Shown: in pieces, positions 51,499 through 60,443 of the stretch
How the letters are laid out: every line of letters begins with the position of its first letter
How positions within the stretch are numbered: the stretch's first letter is position 1
Source of the DNA: Tautonia rosea
Lineage (GTDB): Bacteria; Planctomycetota; Planctomycetia; Isosphaerales; Isosphaeraceae
NCBI RefSeq assembly: GCF_012958305.1
Contig: NZ_JABBYO010000002.1
Span: forward strand, 434,001 to 498,000
Reading direction: 5' to 3'
Length of the DNA stretch: 64,000 nucleotides
The notes under the pieces: generated by a model
What the model saw: the letters and a program-made list of their open reading frames with translations, nothing else
Databases searched by the model: none
What the model was told of the DNA's origin: nothing
Position numbers and translations under genes: made by a program

Positions 51499-52984
51499 TC
51501 GCGAGGAGTTCATTGGCTGGTCGGTTCGTGACCGGGTCCTGGCACCGGTCGGCGTGGCCTTGATTCTCCTCGGCAGCTTTGCCTTTTTCTGGCACGCGCG
51601 AGACTGGAACAGCGCAAGTCGATTGATGCTAGCGTATGCCCTCGTTGATCAGGGGACGATCCGCCTCGACGATTACCGGGTGCAGACAAACGACATCGCG
51701 CGGATCGACGATCGCTATTATACGGATAAGCAGCCGGGTTACTCACTGGTGGCGACGATCCCTTACGCGATTGCCAAGTTCGTCGTGGGCTTGCCCGATC
51801 ACCCAATTGGCGAACCCGCCTTGCGGCACTGGCCGGGGGATTACTGGACAACCCTGGGTACAGCCGGTCTGGCCACGGCGATCGGCGCTGCGGTCCTCGT
51901 GATCCTGGCCGGTCGTGTCGGCTGTGGTCCGAGAGGGGCGGTGCTGGTGGGTCTGGCCTATGGCCTTGCGACCCCGGCTTATGCCTATGCAACGATGAGT
52001 TACGGGCATCAACTGGCGTCGGCCTGCCTGCTGGGATCGTTGGCCCTGATCGACCGACCGGGAGCCCGGCATCCCTTCGGGGGATTGGTCCTTGCAGGGA
52101 TCCTGGCGAGTTATGCGTCGGTGGTTGAGCTTTCGGTCGGGCCGATCTCGGCACTCCTTGCGGGTTTCGTGCTGGCGAAGGTATTGGGGAAAGGTTTGCC
52201 GATCAAAGCGCTCGGGGCCTTTGCGATGGGGGCGTTGGGACCGGCGTTGATTTTGATGGGATACAACCTGCTGGCGTTCGGATCACCCATCGATATCGGT
52301 TACGCCCACCACGCGACCGAACAGTTTGCTCAGGTTCATTCGGAAGACAACCCGCTTGGCCTGCGGTCACCCGACTGGAACATCGCCGCCCCCTTGCTCT
52401 GGGGGAGGTATCGGGGTCTGTTCTTTTATGCCCCCATCCTCTTGCTGGCCGTTCCGGGGTGGATTTCCCTGATGATTCGCAGGCAATGGGGCCTGGGCCT
52501 GGTGGCCATGCTTGCAAGTGTGGCGGTGTTTCTGATCAATATAAGTTATCCGGAGTGGACCGGAGGATGGTCCACCGGTCCGCGGTTGCTGGTGCCGTTA
52601 TTGCCTTTCGGGATGATCGGTGTGGCGGGATTGCTTGCGGTCGGAGGCAAATGGGCGATGCTTCCCGCGGTGATTCTGGCTGTGTGGGGTGGGGTAGTGA
52701 TCCTCTTGTTTCAAGGTGTCGGGGCGCAGTTGCCGCAGGATTTGACCGATCCAATCACCCAGATTGTCTTGCCGCACTGGCTTGGCGAGCCGATGGCACC
52801 GTGGTGGATTGGCGGGCGATTCACCCGTACGATCGTTTCAGAGGGATGGCCGGAATGGGTCAGCCGTCTTGATGCGGGGAGCCAGTGGATCCAGTTCGTG
52901 CCGCTGATTGCCGGTCAGGTGGTCGCGATTCTGGCCCTGATGGCGGTTCTGAGCCGAGGTCCTCGTCTCGGCTCGACGTCCTGA
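51482..52984 (+). CDS. Polytopic membrane protein, GT-C glycosyltransferase-like
   Basis: The 500-residue protein has about eleven hydrophobic segments. After the first, RLMLAYALVDQGTIRLDDY and RYYTDKQPGYSLVATIPYAI resemble the 'D-K-x-P-G' loop of membrane-bound arabinosyl or mannosyl transferases. TMSYGHQLASACLLGSLALI and YPEWTGGWSTGPRLLVPLLP are conserved-looking polar loops. The exact family cannot be named. The start at 51482 overlaps the previous gene; a GTG at 51491 is an alternative. Its coupling to the ArnT-like gene suggests a two-step envelope glycan modification. Confidence 0.68.
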   Translation: MGRVADREEFIGWSVRDRVLAPVGVALILLGSFAFFWHARDWNSASRLMLAYALVDQGTIRLDDYRVQTNDIARIDDRYYTDKQPGYSLVATIPYAIAKFVVGLPDHPIGEPALRHWPGDYWTTLGTAGLATAIGAAVLVILAGRVGCGPRGAVLVGLAYGLATPAYAYATMSYGHQLASACLLGSLALIDRPGARHPFGGLVLAGILASYASVVELSVGPISALLAGFVLAKVLGKGLPIKALGAFAMGALGPALILMGYNLLAFGSPIDIGYAHHATEQFAQVHSEDNPLGLRSPDWNIAAPLLWGRYRGLFFYAPILLLAVPGWISLMIRRQWGLGLVAMLASVAVFLINISYPEWTGGWSTGPRLLVPLLPFGMIGVAGLLAVGGKWAMLPAVILAVWGGVVILLFQGVGAQLPQDLTDPITQIVLPHWLGEPMAPWWIGGRFTRTIVSEGWPEWVSRLDAGSQWIQFVPLIAGQVVAILALMAVLSRGPRLGSTS

Positions 52985-53048
52985 CACCAGCCCCGATCCG
53001 CCGCAAGGGTGGCCGGGGCGATCGGACCGGACGCTTCGGTGAACTCTT

Positions 53049-54767
53049 ATGCGATACATTGCGCTTGCCGCCGATTATGACGGAACCCTGGCCGCTCACG
53101 GCGCGATCGACGAGCAGACGGTGTCGGCCTTGCTGCGGCTCAAGTCCTCGGGCCGGCAACTGATCATGGTCACGGGCCGAGAGCTCGACGAGTTGCTCCA
53201 GGTCTGTCCTCAGATCGAGCTCTTCGACTCTGTCGTGGCCGAGAACGGGGGGCTGATCTACGATCCGAAGCTCCACGAGGTTTCGCTCCTCGATGAGCTA
53301 CCGCCGAAGGAATTTCTCGATCGCCTCAAGCAGCGGGGGGTCTTACCGCTTGGTGTGGGGCGGGTCATCGTGGCCACGTGGGAGCCGCATCAACAAGCGG
53401 TGATCGACACGATTCACGAAATGGGCCTGGAATTGCAGGTCATCTTCAACAAGCAGGCCGTGATGATCCTGCCCAGCGGCGTGAACAAGGCGAGCGGCCT
53501 GCGTGAGGCACTGCGCAGGCTTGGCCTTTCGCCTCGTAACGTGGTCTCGGTTGGTGACGCGGAGAACGATCACGCGATGCTCCGGCTGACCGAGTGCGGG
53601 ATTGCGGTCGAGAATGCGATCGCCTCGCTCAAGGAACACGCTGATTGGACCGCCAAAGCCCCCCGGGGCGCAGGGGTTTGCCAGCTCATCGATCGGTTGC
53701 TTGATGACGACCTGGCCAGCCTGGAGCCGAAATTGACGCGGCATCACATTCCGCTGGGGAGTGATCGGGACAACGAGGAGGTGGAGGTTCGATTTCCCCC
53801 GTTTGGGTTGAACATCTTGATCGCGGGGACCTCAGGGAGTGGAAAATCGACGCTTGTCACCGGGGTCCTGGAACGACTCTCTGAACGGGGCTATCAGGCC
53901 TGCATCGTCGATCCGGAGGGTGATTACTCCACCTTTCCCCAGGTGATTGTGCTGGGAAGCGCGGAGACGCCACCGCCGCTTGATGAAGTGGGTGATGTCC
54001 TCGAACATCCTGAGGAAACGGTGGTGGTCAACCTGATCGGCCTGTCGATGTCCCATCGGCCGGAATTCTTTGATGCCTTGATGCCGAGGCTTCAGGAGCT
54101 TCGGGCACGGACCTGTCGACCCCAATGGATCGTGATCGACGAGGCGCATCATCTGTTGCCGAGGGGACGGCACCCGACGACCTTGCCCCTCGATCTTCGA
54201 GGGGCCCTGTTCATCACCGTGCATCCAGAGAGCATGGCCCCGGAGGTGCTCGCCACGGTCGAGGAGATCTGGGCGGTTGGGGAGTCGCCAGCGAAGACCT
54301 TGGCCCGCTTTGCCGAGGCGATCGGCGAGCAACCCCCGAGGCTGAGCGACGAACCGACGCTCGCTCCGGGAGAATGCCTGGTCTGGTCACGACGTCCCGG
54401 AGCGGGACCTCCTCGCGTGGTACGAAGTTTGCCGGCCCGCGCCGAGCGTCGTCGCCATTCACGCAAGTATGCGATTGGAGAGCTTGAGCCCCACCTGAGT
54501 TTTTACTTCAGAGGCCCTGATGGTCGGCTCAACCTTCGAGCGCAAAACCTCTGGTTGTTCCTTCAGATTGGTGAGGGAGTCGATGAGGAGACGTGGCTCC
54601 ACCATCTGCACAACGGCGATTACCGCTCCTGGTTCATTGAGGTGCTCAAGGATCAGGAACTTGCGGAGGAGACCCGGACGATCGCCGATCGCTTCGGCTC
54701 AGATGCGGCTGGAAGCCGATCGGCCATGCGAGACGTCATCACCCGGCATTACTTGCTGCCGACCTGA
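53049..54767 (+). CDS. HAD-IIB phosphatase fused to a HerA-like P-loop ATPase
   Basis: The 572-residue product joins two enzymes. Residues 1 to about 225 are a Cof-type HAD hydrolase: DYDGTLA (nucleophile Asp9), IMVTGRE, VMILPSGVNKASGL (Lys) and VGDAENDHAMLRL. From about 245 a DUF87/HerA-type ATPase follows, with Walker A AGTSGSGKST, IVDPEGDYSTF and Walker B WIVIDEAHHLLP. The C-terminal 100 residues (AIGELEPHLSFYFRGPDGRLNLRAQN... DYRSWFIEVLKDQELAEE) form a third small domain. HAD-IIB enzymes act on sugar phosphates; the ATPase suggests energy-driven coupling or assembly. The start ATG lies 64 bases after the membrane glycosyltransferase gene, so a sugar-phosphate link is plausible. Confidence 0.85.
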   Translation: MRYIALAADYDGTLAAHGAIDEQTVSALLRLKSSGRQLIMVTGRELDELLQVCPQIELFDSVVAENGGLIYDPKLHEVSLLDELPPKEFLDRLKQRGVLPLGVGRVIVATWEPHQQAVIDTIHEMGLELQVIFNKQAVMILPSGVNKASGLREALRRLGLSPRNVVSVGDAENDHAMLRLTECGIAVENAIASLKEHADWTAKAPRGAGVCQLIDRLLDDDLASLEPKLTRHHIPLGSDRDNEEVEVRFPPFGLNILIAGTSGSGKSTLVTGVLERLSERGYQACIVDPEGDYSTFPQVIVLGSAETPPPLDEVGDVLEHPEETVVVNLIGLSMSHRPEFFDALMPRLQELRARTCRPQWIVIDEAHHLLPRGRHPTTLPLDLRGALFITVHPESMAPEVLATVEEIWAVGESPAKTLARFAEAIGEQPPRLSDEPTLAPGECLVWSRRPGAGPPRVVRSLPARAERRRHSRKYAIGELEPHLSFYFRGPDGRLNLRAQNLWLFLQIGEGVDEETWLHHLHNGDYRSWFIEVLKDQELAEETRTIADRFGSDAAGSRSAMRDVITRHYLLPT

Positions 54768-55195
54768 GCGAGAGCTGATCCCTGCGACGCCGCGATCCAA
54801 TCGGTTGAGATCATTCCGAGCGCGACGAGGTACAGATCTTCGGGACAGGTCGGTTGGAACTCAAGTCGCAGGCGGATCTGGTCCGGCCGTTCCGGGATAG
54901 GCTCTCGGCCAACGACCCGCGCTCGTGCTCCACCGGAAACACTCGGGCCGACCACGCAGAACCAGGCGTCCATCGTCTCCGACGGGCCATCCGGGCAGAT
55001 TACGGCCGCTCCTGTGCGGCTGATGTCGAGTAAGAGCGCGCCAAGGGTCTGGAAGACCTCACCGTCCCACCATCCCAACCAGACACGATCTTCGACGGCA
55101 TCGAACCGTGTTGCCCGACGTCGGTCCATTCCGTTGTACGGATGATTGGGATCTGATCGACGGGTCTCTTCGTTAGTCAGTAGTCGAATCCCCAT
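54749..55195 (-). CDS. PilZ-domain protein
   Basis: The start is the ATG at 55195, with GGGTGGGAG upstream; a GTG three codons earlier overlaps that site. The 148-residue protein has the c-di-GMP-binding PilZ signature: the R-x3-R motif within DRRRATRFDAVEDR and the D/N-x-S-x-x-G motif in LLDISRTGAAVIC, followed by the beta-barrel (ARARVVGREPIPERPDQIRLRLEF). It is cytoplasmic and probably an effector for motility, adhesion or secretion. The 3' end overlaps the convergent HAD-ATPase gene by 19 bases. A 214-base gap lies upstream, before the WD40 gene. Confidence 0.85.
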   Translation of the reverse strand: MGIRLLTNEETRRSDPNHPYNGMDRRRATRFDAVEDRVWLGWWDGEVFQTLGALLLDISRTGAAVICPDGPSETMDAWFCVVGPSVSGGARARVVGREPIPERPDQIRLRLEFQPTCPEDLYLVALGMISTDWIAASQGSALAQVGSK

Positions 55196-55409
55196 TGCTC
55201 CCACCCTTTCCTCTCAAACCGTTCCTGAGCCAATTGATGGCAGTTGTGCTGAAGCGAACCGAGGCGGTCCTCTCGACCTCGACTCCCGCGTGCATTCATC
55301 ACAACACTAGTTCGAACGGAGGGGGACTGCCGGGAAACAACACAGATCGCGCGTGACCGGAGCAACAGCGCGACACGAACGCATGGGTGGGAGCGTAGGG
55401 GCGTCCTGA

Positions 55410-56387
55410 TCAGGGCATGGTCAGCACATGGACTAGGCCATCCGATGCAGCCACGGCCAGTCGGCGGCCATCGGGGCTGAAGGCGAGGCTGGAAGCCCGA
55501 GTGTCGGGGGCGATGCGCTGTTGCGAAAGGGGTTCCTCGGATTGCGGGTCCCAGATGAGGAACTGGCCGCTGTAACCGACAGAAACCAGACGTGTTCCGT
55601 CGGGTGACCAGGCCAGCGCATAAACGTCGTCCGTGTGGCCTCGAAGGACCCGTTGCACCGAGCCGTCCTCCACGTTCCAGAGGCGAAGGGTCTTGTCCAC
55701 CGATCCGCTGGCCAGTGTCGAGCCGTCGGGGCTGAAGGCAAGGCAGTAGATTGCGGCCTCGTGCCCCTCGGCCTTCAGGGGTTCGGCCTCGGCGTCAGAG
55801 GTCCAGAACTTGATCAGGCCATCATCTCCTGCCGAGGCGAGCAGATCGGCCGACGGATGAAAGGCGACGGCATAGACGATTGCCGCGTGAGCCTCGGCGA
55901 TGGTCCGGGAAGCCTCGCCGGTTTCGACGTTCCAGAGGCGGACCGACTTGTCGGCCCCCGCGGTGGCGATCCGGCTGCCATCAGGAGCGAAGGCGACGGC
56001 ATAAACCTGCCCCTCGTGCCCGGTCAGTGTGACCAGGGGCTCAACCGGGGAGTCGGTCTCCAGGTCAGGCATTGGCCAGATCTTGGCGAGCTTGTCCTGT
56101 CCTCCAGTGGCGATTTTCGAGCCGTCCGGGCTCGTTGAGACACAGAGGGCAAGGTCTTCGTGGGCTGGGATCACCGCGCGTTGTTCGAGCGTCTCGGCGT
56201 CCCAGAGTCGCAGGGTCTTGTCGAAGCCAACCGAGAGAAGAGTGTTGCCATCGGGGCTCCAGCAGACCGCATAGGGTTGCTCCTCATGTCCTTTCAAAGT
56301 CCCGACCGGTTCCGCCTGGCGGCTTAAGGCGGGAGTGGCCAGCACCAATACGGCAAGGGGGGAGAGGACACGGTGGAGGTGTCTCAT
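55410..56387 (-). CDS. Secreted WD40-repeat beta-propeller protein
   Basis: The 325-residue product begins with a signal peptide (MRHLHRVLSPLAVLVLATPALS) and consists of seven WD40 repeats of about 42 residues. Examples are GHEEQPYAVCWSPDGNTLLS, GHEGQVYAVAFAPDGSRIAT and GHTDDVYALAWSPDGTRLVS, each ending LRLW or similar. One complete propeller is formed, with no other domain. The likely location is the periplasm, as a protein-binding scaffold. GGAG lies about 10 bases before the ATG. The repeats resemble those inside the giant cytochrome protein at 38920, but the gene stands alone. Confidence 0.92.
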   Translation of the reverse strand: MRHLHRVLSPLAVLVLATPALSRQAEPVGTLKGHEEQPYAVCWSPDGNTLLSVGFDKTLRLWDAETLEQRAVIPAHEDLALCVSTSPDGSKIATGGQDKLAKIWPMPDLETDSPVEPLVTLTGHEGQVYAVAFAPDGSRIATAGADKSVRLWNVETGEASRTIAEAHAAIVYAVAFHPSADLLASAGDDGLIKFWTSDAEAEPLKAEGHEAAIYCLAFSPDGSTLASGSVDKTLRLWNVEDGSVQRVLRGHTDDVYALAWSPDGTRLVSVGYSGQFLIWDPQSEEPLSQQRIAPDTRASSLAFSPDGRRLAVAASDGLVHVLTMP

Positions 56388-56777
56388 GGCGAGGCTCCGG
56401 GGATCGGTTCAGGGAGGGACGATCTGAGCGCCTTCAAGGCTCCCGGATCGGGCAAGGGAGGGATCGACGGACCGGAGGCAACTTCTCGTTGTCGAAGAAC
56501 CTGCGAAATCGGCCAGTCTGTTTCGGCCGAACATAGACGGGCCGGAGCATCGGTGCAACGGATCGCCCCGGGAGAACGCGGGATTCCCCGCGGCTCTCCA
56601 CCTTGCGGCACTCGGGTCAACGAGTCGGGGAAGGATTCAGGCAACACCCCGTCGCGAATCCGGCTGACGAGGGAGCAGCCTGGTGCTAAACTCGTACGAC
56701 AATATGGGCTAATCCCGAAGACTTCCCTTTCCGGGGCCAGGGTGAATCCTGGAATCGATCGAACGGGTTCGAGACTC
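56388..56777. other. 390-base divergent region, no supported gene
   Basis: A plus-strand frame is open through this stretch into the HExxH protein gene, but it reads as low-complexity Arg/Gly/Pro sequence without a start signal until 56778. It overlaps the upstream region of the WD40 gene. It is therefore treated as non-coding, holding both promoters, which I cannot place. Confidence 0.4.
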
Positions 56778-57350
56778 ATGCCCGAACGCTCCTGGCTTGC
56801 CCTGTCCGACGGAACCGGTGATGTGCCCCATTCGAGTCGAGGGAACCGAAATCGTTTGAGCAATCGGGTGCGGTTCACCGAAGGTCGACTGCGAGGCGAA
56901 CCGCGGGCTGATACCGCGAGACCTCCCGAAGGAACGAAGGTGGCCCGAGCCCCCGGGATCGGCTCAACCCGTTACGAACCTCCCTTGTCGGCGATCGGCC
57001 CCTTGTTCCTGCGTCGTCTGGAGCGCATTCACCCGCCTTCCGTTGACTTCGTGCTGGACATTAACCCCCGAGCGACGGCCAGGGTTCTCGGAGGCTATTA
57101 CCGCCGCCGCCGTTTGATCCGAATCTACACGCACGATCGGGAGTCGGGGCGGCGATCGCTGGAGGAACTGTTTGACACATTCCTGCACGAGGTTGCCCAC
57201 CATCTTGAGTACACCGAGCCCCAGCGCTTCAATGCCCGAACCTGCGAACGGGTTCCCGGCACCATGCACAGCGACCTTTTCTGGAGGATCCTCGGCGAGC
57301 TCAAGACGCGATGGGTCGAGCTTCAGCATCGCTCGGGCGGAGCGATCTGA
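56778..57350 (+). CDS. Putative zinc metallopeptidase with HExxH motif (SprT/WLM-like)
   Basis: The ATG at 56778 (MPERSWLALSDG) is chosen because upstream sequence is low-complexity; the start is uncertain and no ribosome binding site is clear. The 190-residue product has a disordered N-terminus (about 1-85). A compact domain follows: LERIHPPSVDFVLDINPRAT, YYRRRRLIRIYTHDRE, and the zinc motif H137-E-V-A-H141 in LFDTFLHEVAHHLEY, with a probable third ligand H164 in GTMHSDLFW. The order resembles SprT- or WLM-type DNA-protein-crosslink or minigluzincin peptidases. Substrate unknown. It converges with clpS. Confidence 0.7.
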   Translation: MPERSWLALSDGTGDVPHSSRGNRNRLSNRVRFTEGRLRGEPRADTARPPEGTKVARAPGIGSTRYEPPLSAIGPLFLRRLERIHPPSVDFVLDINPRATARVLGGYYRRRRLIRIYTHDRESGRRSLEELFDTFLHEVAHHLEYTEPQRFNARTCERVPGTMHSDLFWRILGELKTRWVELQHRSGGAI

Positions 57351-57372
57351 GAGGGCAGGCAAGGCAAACCGG

Positions 57373-57397
57373 GTCACGGCACCCGCCGGGCCGTGAC
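57373..57397. terminator. Hairpin between convergent metallopeptidase and clpS genes
   Basis: GTCACGGC (57373-57380) and GCCGTGAC (57390-57397) form a perfect 8-bp stem around a 9-base GC-rich loop, in the 49-base gap between two convergent stops. No T-tract follows. Confidence 0.45.
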
Positions 57398-57399
57398 GA

Positions 57400-57789
57400 T
57401 CACCCTCCCGGCGCGGGCTCGATGAAGCAGTCGAGCGGCCCCTTGGAGACGCTCATCCGAGGGTCTGGACCGTAGGAAAGCACCTGGTCGCGCTTCAACT
57501 CGGCCAGCTCTTTATGCGTGGTCAAGACGACGGCCCGACCAGTGAGGTGAATCCGCCAAGTCAGTTCCTGAGCCGTGGCGAGCGAATGCCGGAACAGTTT
57601 GCAGAGCAGCTCGATGACGTAGTCGAACGTATGCTCCTCGTCGTTCAGGATGATCACGTTGTAGGGGGGCTGTCGCCGCGTTTCTGTTTCGTTCTCCGCG
57701 TGCTCTTGCGGCTTGGGAGCGGTCTTGGTCGTAACGATGGGATCGGCCACGGACGTGTCGCCCGAGTGTTCGTGGTCGAATTCACTCAT
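57400..57789 (-). CDS. clpS: ATP-dependent Clp protease adaptor ClpS
   Basis: The start at 57789 (MSEFDHEHSGD) has CAGGG a few bases upstream and a GGAG further up. The 129-residue product has an acidic, disordered N-terminus of about 45 residues and the ClpS core: PPYNVIILNDEEHTFDYVIELL (the N-degron pocket Asn-Asp motif), CKLFRHSLATAQELTWRIH and GRAVVLTTHKELAELKRDQV. ClpS delivers N-degron proteins to ClpAP/ClpCP. The N-terminal extension is longer than in E. coli ClpS, where its length matters for ClpA control. No Clp ATPase gene is adjacent. Confidence 0.93.
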   Translation of the reverse strand: MSEFDHEHSGDTSVADPIVTTKTAPKPQEHAENETETRRQPPYNVIILNDEEHTFDYVIELLCKLFRHSLATAQELTWRIHLTGRAVVLTTHKELAELKRDQVLSYGPDPRMSVSKGPLDCFIEPAPGG

Positions 57790-57828
57790 CCCTGACGGCT
57801 CCAGGAGAAGGTCGGAAAATAAGGGCAT

Positions 57829-57859
57829 TTGGACGGATCAGGCGTGACCTGATTAGAAT
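57829..57859 (+). promoter_or_regulatory. Candidate promoter of the small protein gene at 57921
   Basis: TTGGAC (57829-57834) and TAGAAT (57854-57859) lie 19 bases apart, about 62 bases before the ATG. The region is divergent between clpS and the plus-strand gene. Motif matching only. Confidence 0.35.
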
Positions 57860-57920
57860 AGTCTTCGGCAACCGTCTCTGTGTAGCGCAAATTCGCCAAC
57901 CCGATCCGACCGAGCAACTG

Positions 57921-58253
57921 ATGGCCCAGAAGATCACCTCCGGCCTTGCCCTCCGACAGCTTCAGCAGGCGCAGCAGGCCATGAAGAAGGTCCGCAAAGG
58001 ACTGGTTCAGGTTCGTGAGGCGGACCCGGCCGACCGTCCGGAACTGGCGCAAACCCTGCTTCATGCGGGCTGGGAGAGTCTGAACCGCACCTATCGAGAC
58101 CTGGCCGCCATCCCGCTCGACGCTGCGACCGAGGAGGTGATGCTTCGTCAGATCGCCGTGCAACGCTATGCCACGGCCTTGCTCGTGCGGCTCCGTCGCC
58201 TCGTCCGTAACGATCTGGAGGGCCTCGAAGGGCCGGACGACGACGAGGAGTAA
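57921..58253 (+). CDS. Small helical hypothetical protein
   Basis: The 110-residue product is all-helical and charged (QLQQAQQAMKKVRKGLVQVREA, LAQTLLHAGWESLNRTYRDLA, VMLRQIAVQRYATALLVRLRRLVRNDLEG) with an acidic end GPDDDEE. No signal peptide or membrane segment is present. I recognise no family. It begins at the ATG at 57921 and is followed by the methyltransferase gene 91 bases downstream on the same strand, with a plausible shared transcript. Confidence 0.6.
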   Translation: MAQKITSGLALRQLQQAQQAMKKVRKGLVQVREADPADRPELAQTLLHAGWESLNRTYRDLAAIPLDAATEEVMLRQIAVQRYATALLVRLRRLVRNDLEGLEGPDDDEE

Positions 58254-58344
58254 GGCTCCTGGCCTTCATGCTCCCGAAGCCACCGTGAAGGGGTGGGATC
58301 GGGCTTGGATCGAGACGCATTGACCTTCTGGGGCTCGGGCGACG

Positions 58345-59619
58345 ATGGCGGACGATCGGGTGAGTGAGGCGGACAATCGAAAGCGCGTTCCTGCGCCGAG
58401 TCGCGAGCTGGATCTAGAAGGAACCTTGCCGACGGTCCGGGTTCGATCTCCGGGCCTTCATACGTTTATCTTCAAGAAGATGGTCATTGGCCCCGAACCC
58501 GGTCCGAGGCCGAATGACGGCGACCTCGTTCGGGTGATCGACCGCGACGGGGTTCCCCTGGGCTTTGGGCTCTGGAATGCCAAATCGCAAATTCCGGTAC
58601 GGTTGATTGCCCGGGGGACCACCCCTCCGGACGCCGCCTTCTGGGAGTCGAGAATCCATGATGCCGTCGCGATTCGTCGCGACCTCCTGGGCATCGAGGC
58701 GATCAGTGATGCCTACCGCGTGGTCCATGCCGAGGGAGACGGTCTTTCCGGCTTGATCGTCGACCGCTTTGCCGACGTGCTCTCGGCCGAGGTCTTCAGC
58801 CTGGGCATTTACCAGCGGATTGGCCCGTTGATGGACCGGCTGCTGGCGGCCACAGGAGCCTCGCATTACCGTGTCCACGTCGATCATCGAATTGCCCAGG
58901 CCGAGGCGTTCGGTGGGCGCCCGGTCGTCAGCGAAGACGCTCCGGAGAAGGTGGAGATCCGGGAGAATGGCATCCGCTATCGAGTCAAGTTCGAAGGCGG
59001 GCACAAGACCGGATTCTTCTGTGATCAGCGTGATAATCGACGCGAACTGACCCGCTATTGCCGGGGTCGCGAGGTGTTGGACGTCTGCTGTTACTCGGGG
59101 GGATTTGGCCTCTCCGCCCTGCTCCAGGGGGGGGCGAAGGAGGTGACTGGGGTCGATCTCGACGAGAAGGCCGTGGCTATGGCTCGTGAAAACGCGAACC
59201 TCAATCAGGTGCGCATGGGGCTGGTCCATGCCGATGCTTTTGGATACATGCGTCAGATGGGGCTCAACGGAAAGAGCTTCGGCGTCGTGGTGCTCGACCC
59301 GCCGAAGTTGATCGGTTCTCGCCTGGAGATGGACGAAGGCCGGAAGAAGTATCTCGATCTGAACACCCTGGCCCTTGGACTCGTCGAGCCGGGAGGCTTG
59401 CTACTGACCTGTTCTTGCTCGGGCTTGCTTCCGGCCGAGGAATTTCTCGGGATCCTCCGATCAGCCGGACGTCGGGCGGGTCGATCGGCCCGTATACTCA
59501 GCGTCACTGGAGCCTCCGCCGATCATCCCGTTGGGCTCGAGGCCCCGGAAGGGGCGTATCTGAAGGCTGCCTGGCTGCTCGTGGGCGATCGGCCCGAGGT
59601 CCCATCCTCGACCGAGTGA
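58345..59619 (+). CDS. Class I SAM-dependent rRNA methyltransferase, RlmI-like
   Basis: The 424-residue cytoplasmic enzyme has an N-terminal PUA-like domain (about 25-110, GDLVRVIDRDGVPLGFGLWN), a middle EEHEV-type domain and a C-terminal Rossmann methyltransferase. That last part includes GHKTGFFCDQRDNRREL, EVLDVCCYSGGFGLSAL (motif I), VTGVDLDEKAVAMARENANLN, VVLDPPKL (motif IV) and LLLTCSCSGLL (catalytic Cys region). This is the arrangement of RlmI (YccW), which makes 5-methylcytosine 1962 in 23S rRNA. The site modified here is inferred from the family. Confidence 0.88.
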   Translation: MADDRVSEADNRKRVPAPSRELDLEGTLPTVRVRSPGLHTFIFKKMVIGPEPGPRPNDGDLVRVIDRDGVPLGFGLWNAKSQIPVRLIARGTTPPDAAFWESRIHDAVAIRRDLLGIEAISDAYRVVHAEGDGLSGLIVDRFADVLSAEVFSLGIYQRIGPLMDRLLAATGASHYRVHVDHRIAQAEAFGGRPVVSEDAPEKVEIRENGIRYRVKFEGGHKTGFFCDQRDNRRELTRYCRGREVLDVCCYSGGFGLSALLQGGAKEVTGVDLDEKAVAMARENANLNQVRMGLVHADAFGYMRQMGLNGKSFGVVVLDPPKLIGSRLEMDEGRKKYLDLNTLALGLVEPGGLLLTCSCSGLLPAEEFLGILRSAGRRAGRSARILSVTGASADHPVGLEAPEGAYLKAAWLLVGDRPEVPSSTE

Positions 59620-59777
59620 TCGTGCAGGAGGTACCGAGTCGAGATCGTCTTGATTCCTGCAACTCCCGAGACCTTTGGATCTGTGGGGGGAGAGGGTCGA
59701 GTTCGGGCCTCGACTCGTGTACGCTGGGGATCGTTCATTCAACGAGGCAACAAGGCCGTCGGAAAGGGGCCGGTCGC

Positions 59778-60443
59778 GTGGCGAGTCTGACCGTCGAGAA
59801 TTACGTCAAGACGATCTATCTGATCGCCTCTCGGGAGGTCCCCGATCGGATCGTGGCCACAGGAGAACTGGCGCAGGCACTCAATGTCTCGCCGGGCACG
59901 GTGACAGGCATGCTCAAGACCCTCTCTGAAGCCGGCCTGGCCTCGTACACCCCCTATGAAGGGGTCCGCCTCTCTCCGCAAGGGGAGCGATTGGCGTTGA
60001 AAGTGTTGCGACGTCATCGGTTGCTCGAACTGTTCCTCGTTCAGACGCTGCAAATGCACTGGGACGAGGTCCACGAAGAGGCCGAGCACCTGGAACACGC
60101 CGTTTCCGAGTCCTTGATTGACCGGATCGACGCCTATCTCAATCATCCCTCGGTGGACCCGCACGGCGACCCGATTCCGAAGGCCGACGGCTCACTCGAC
60201 CTGCCGAGCGGCCGACCCCTGAATGATCTGGCTGCCTCCGAGCGGTTCCGGGTCGCTCGGGTGGTGGATCAGGATCCAAGCTTCCTGCGCTACCTGACCG
60301 ACTGCGGACTCGATCTCGGAGCCGAGGGGATGGTGGTCGAGAACCGGAGTGAGTCGGGAGCGATGGTCGTTCAGGTCTGCGATCATCCCATCGCGTTGGG
60401 ACGCGAGGCGGCGGGGAAAGTGATCGTGACCAGCCTCTCTTGA
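59778..60443 (+). CDS. DtxR/MntR-family metal-dependent transcriptional regulator
   Basis: The start is the GTG at 59778, preceded by GGAAAGGGG; the frame extends upstream inside the methyltransferase gene. The 221-residue product has the family winged helix (ENYVKTIYLIASREVPDRIVATGELAQALNVSPGTVTGMLKTL), metal-site and dimerisation helices with MHWDEVHEEAEHLEHAVS (Glu and His ligands), and a C-terminal FeoA/SH3-like domain (DLAASERFRVARVVDQDPSFLRYL ... PIALGREAAGKVIV). It senses Fe(II) or Mn(II) and represses uptake genes. No transporter gene is adjacent, so its targets lie elsewhere. Confidence 0.9.
   Translation: MASLTVENYVKTIYLIASREVPDRIVATGELAQALNVSPGTVTGMLKTLSEAGLASYTPYEGVRLSPQGERLALKVLRRHRLLELFLVQTLQMHWDEVHEEAEHLEHAVSESLIDRIDAYLNHPSVDPHGDPIPKADGSLDLPSGRPLNDLAASERFRVARVVDQDPSFLRYLTDCGLDLGAEGMVVENRSESGAMVVQVCDHPIALGREAAGKVIVTSLS

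Noticed and set aside
59415-59777. Upstream extension of the DtxR-family gene
   Set aside because: The frame is open back into the methyltransferase gene, but homology and a ribosome binding site begin at the GTG at 59778.
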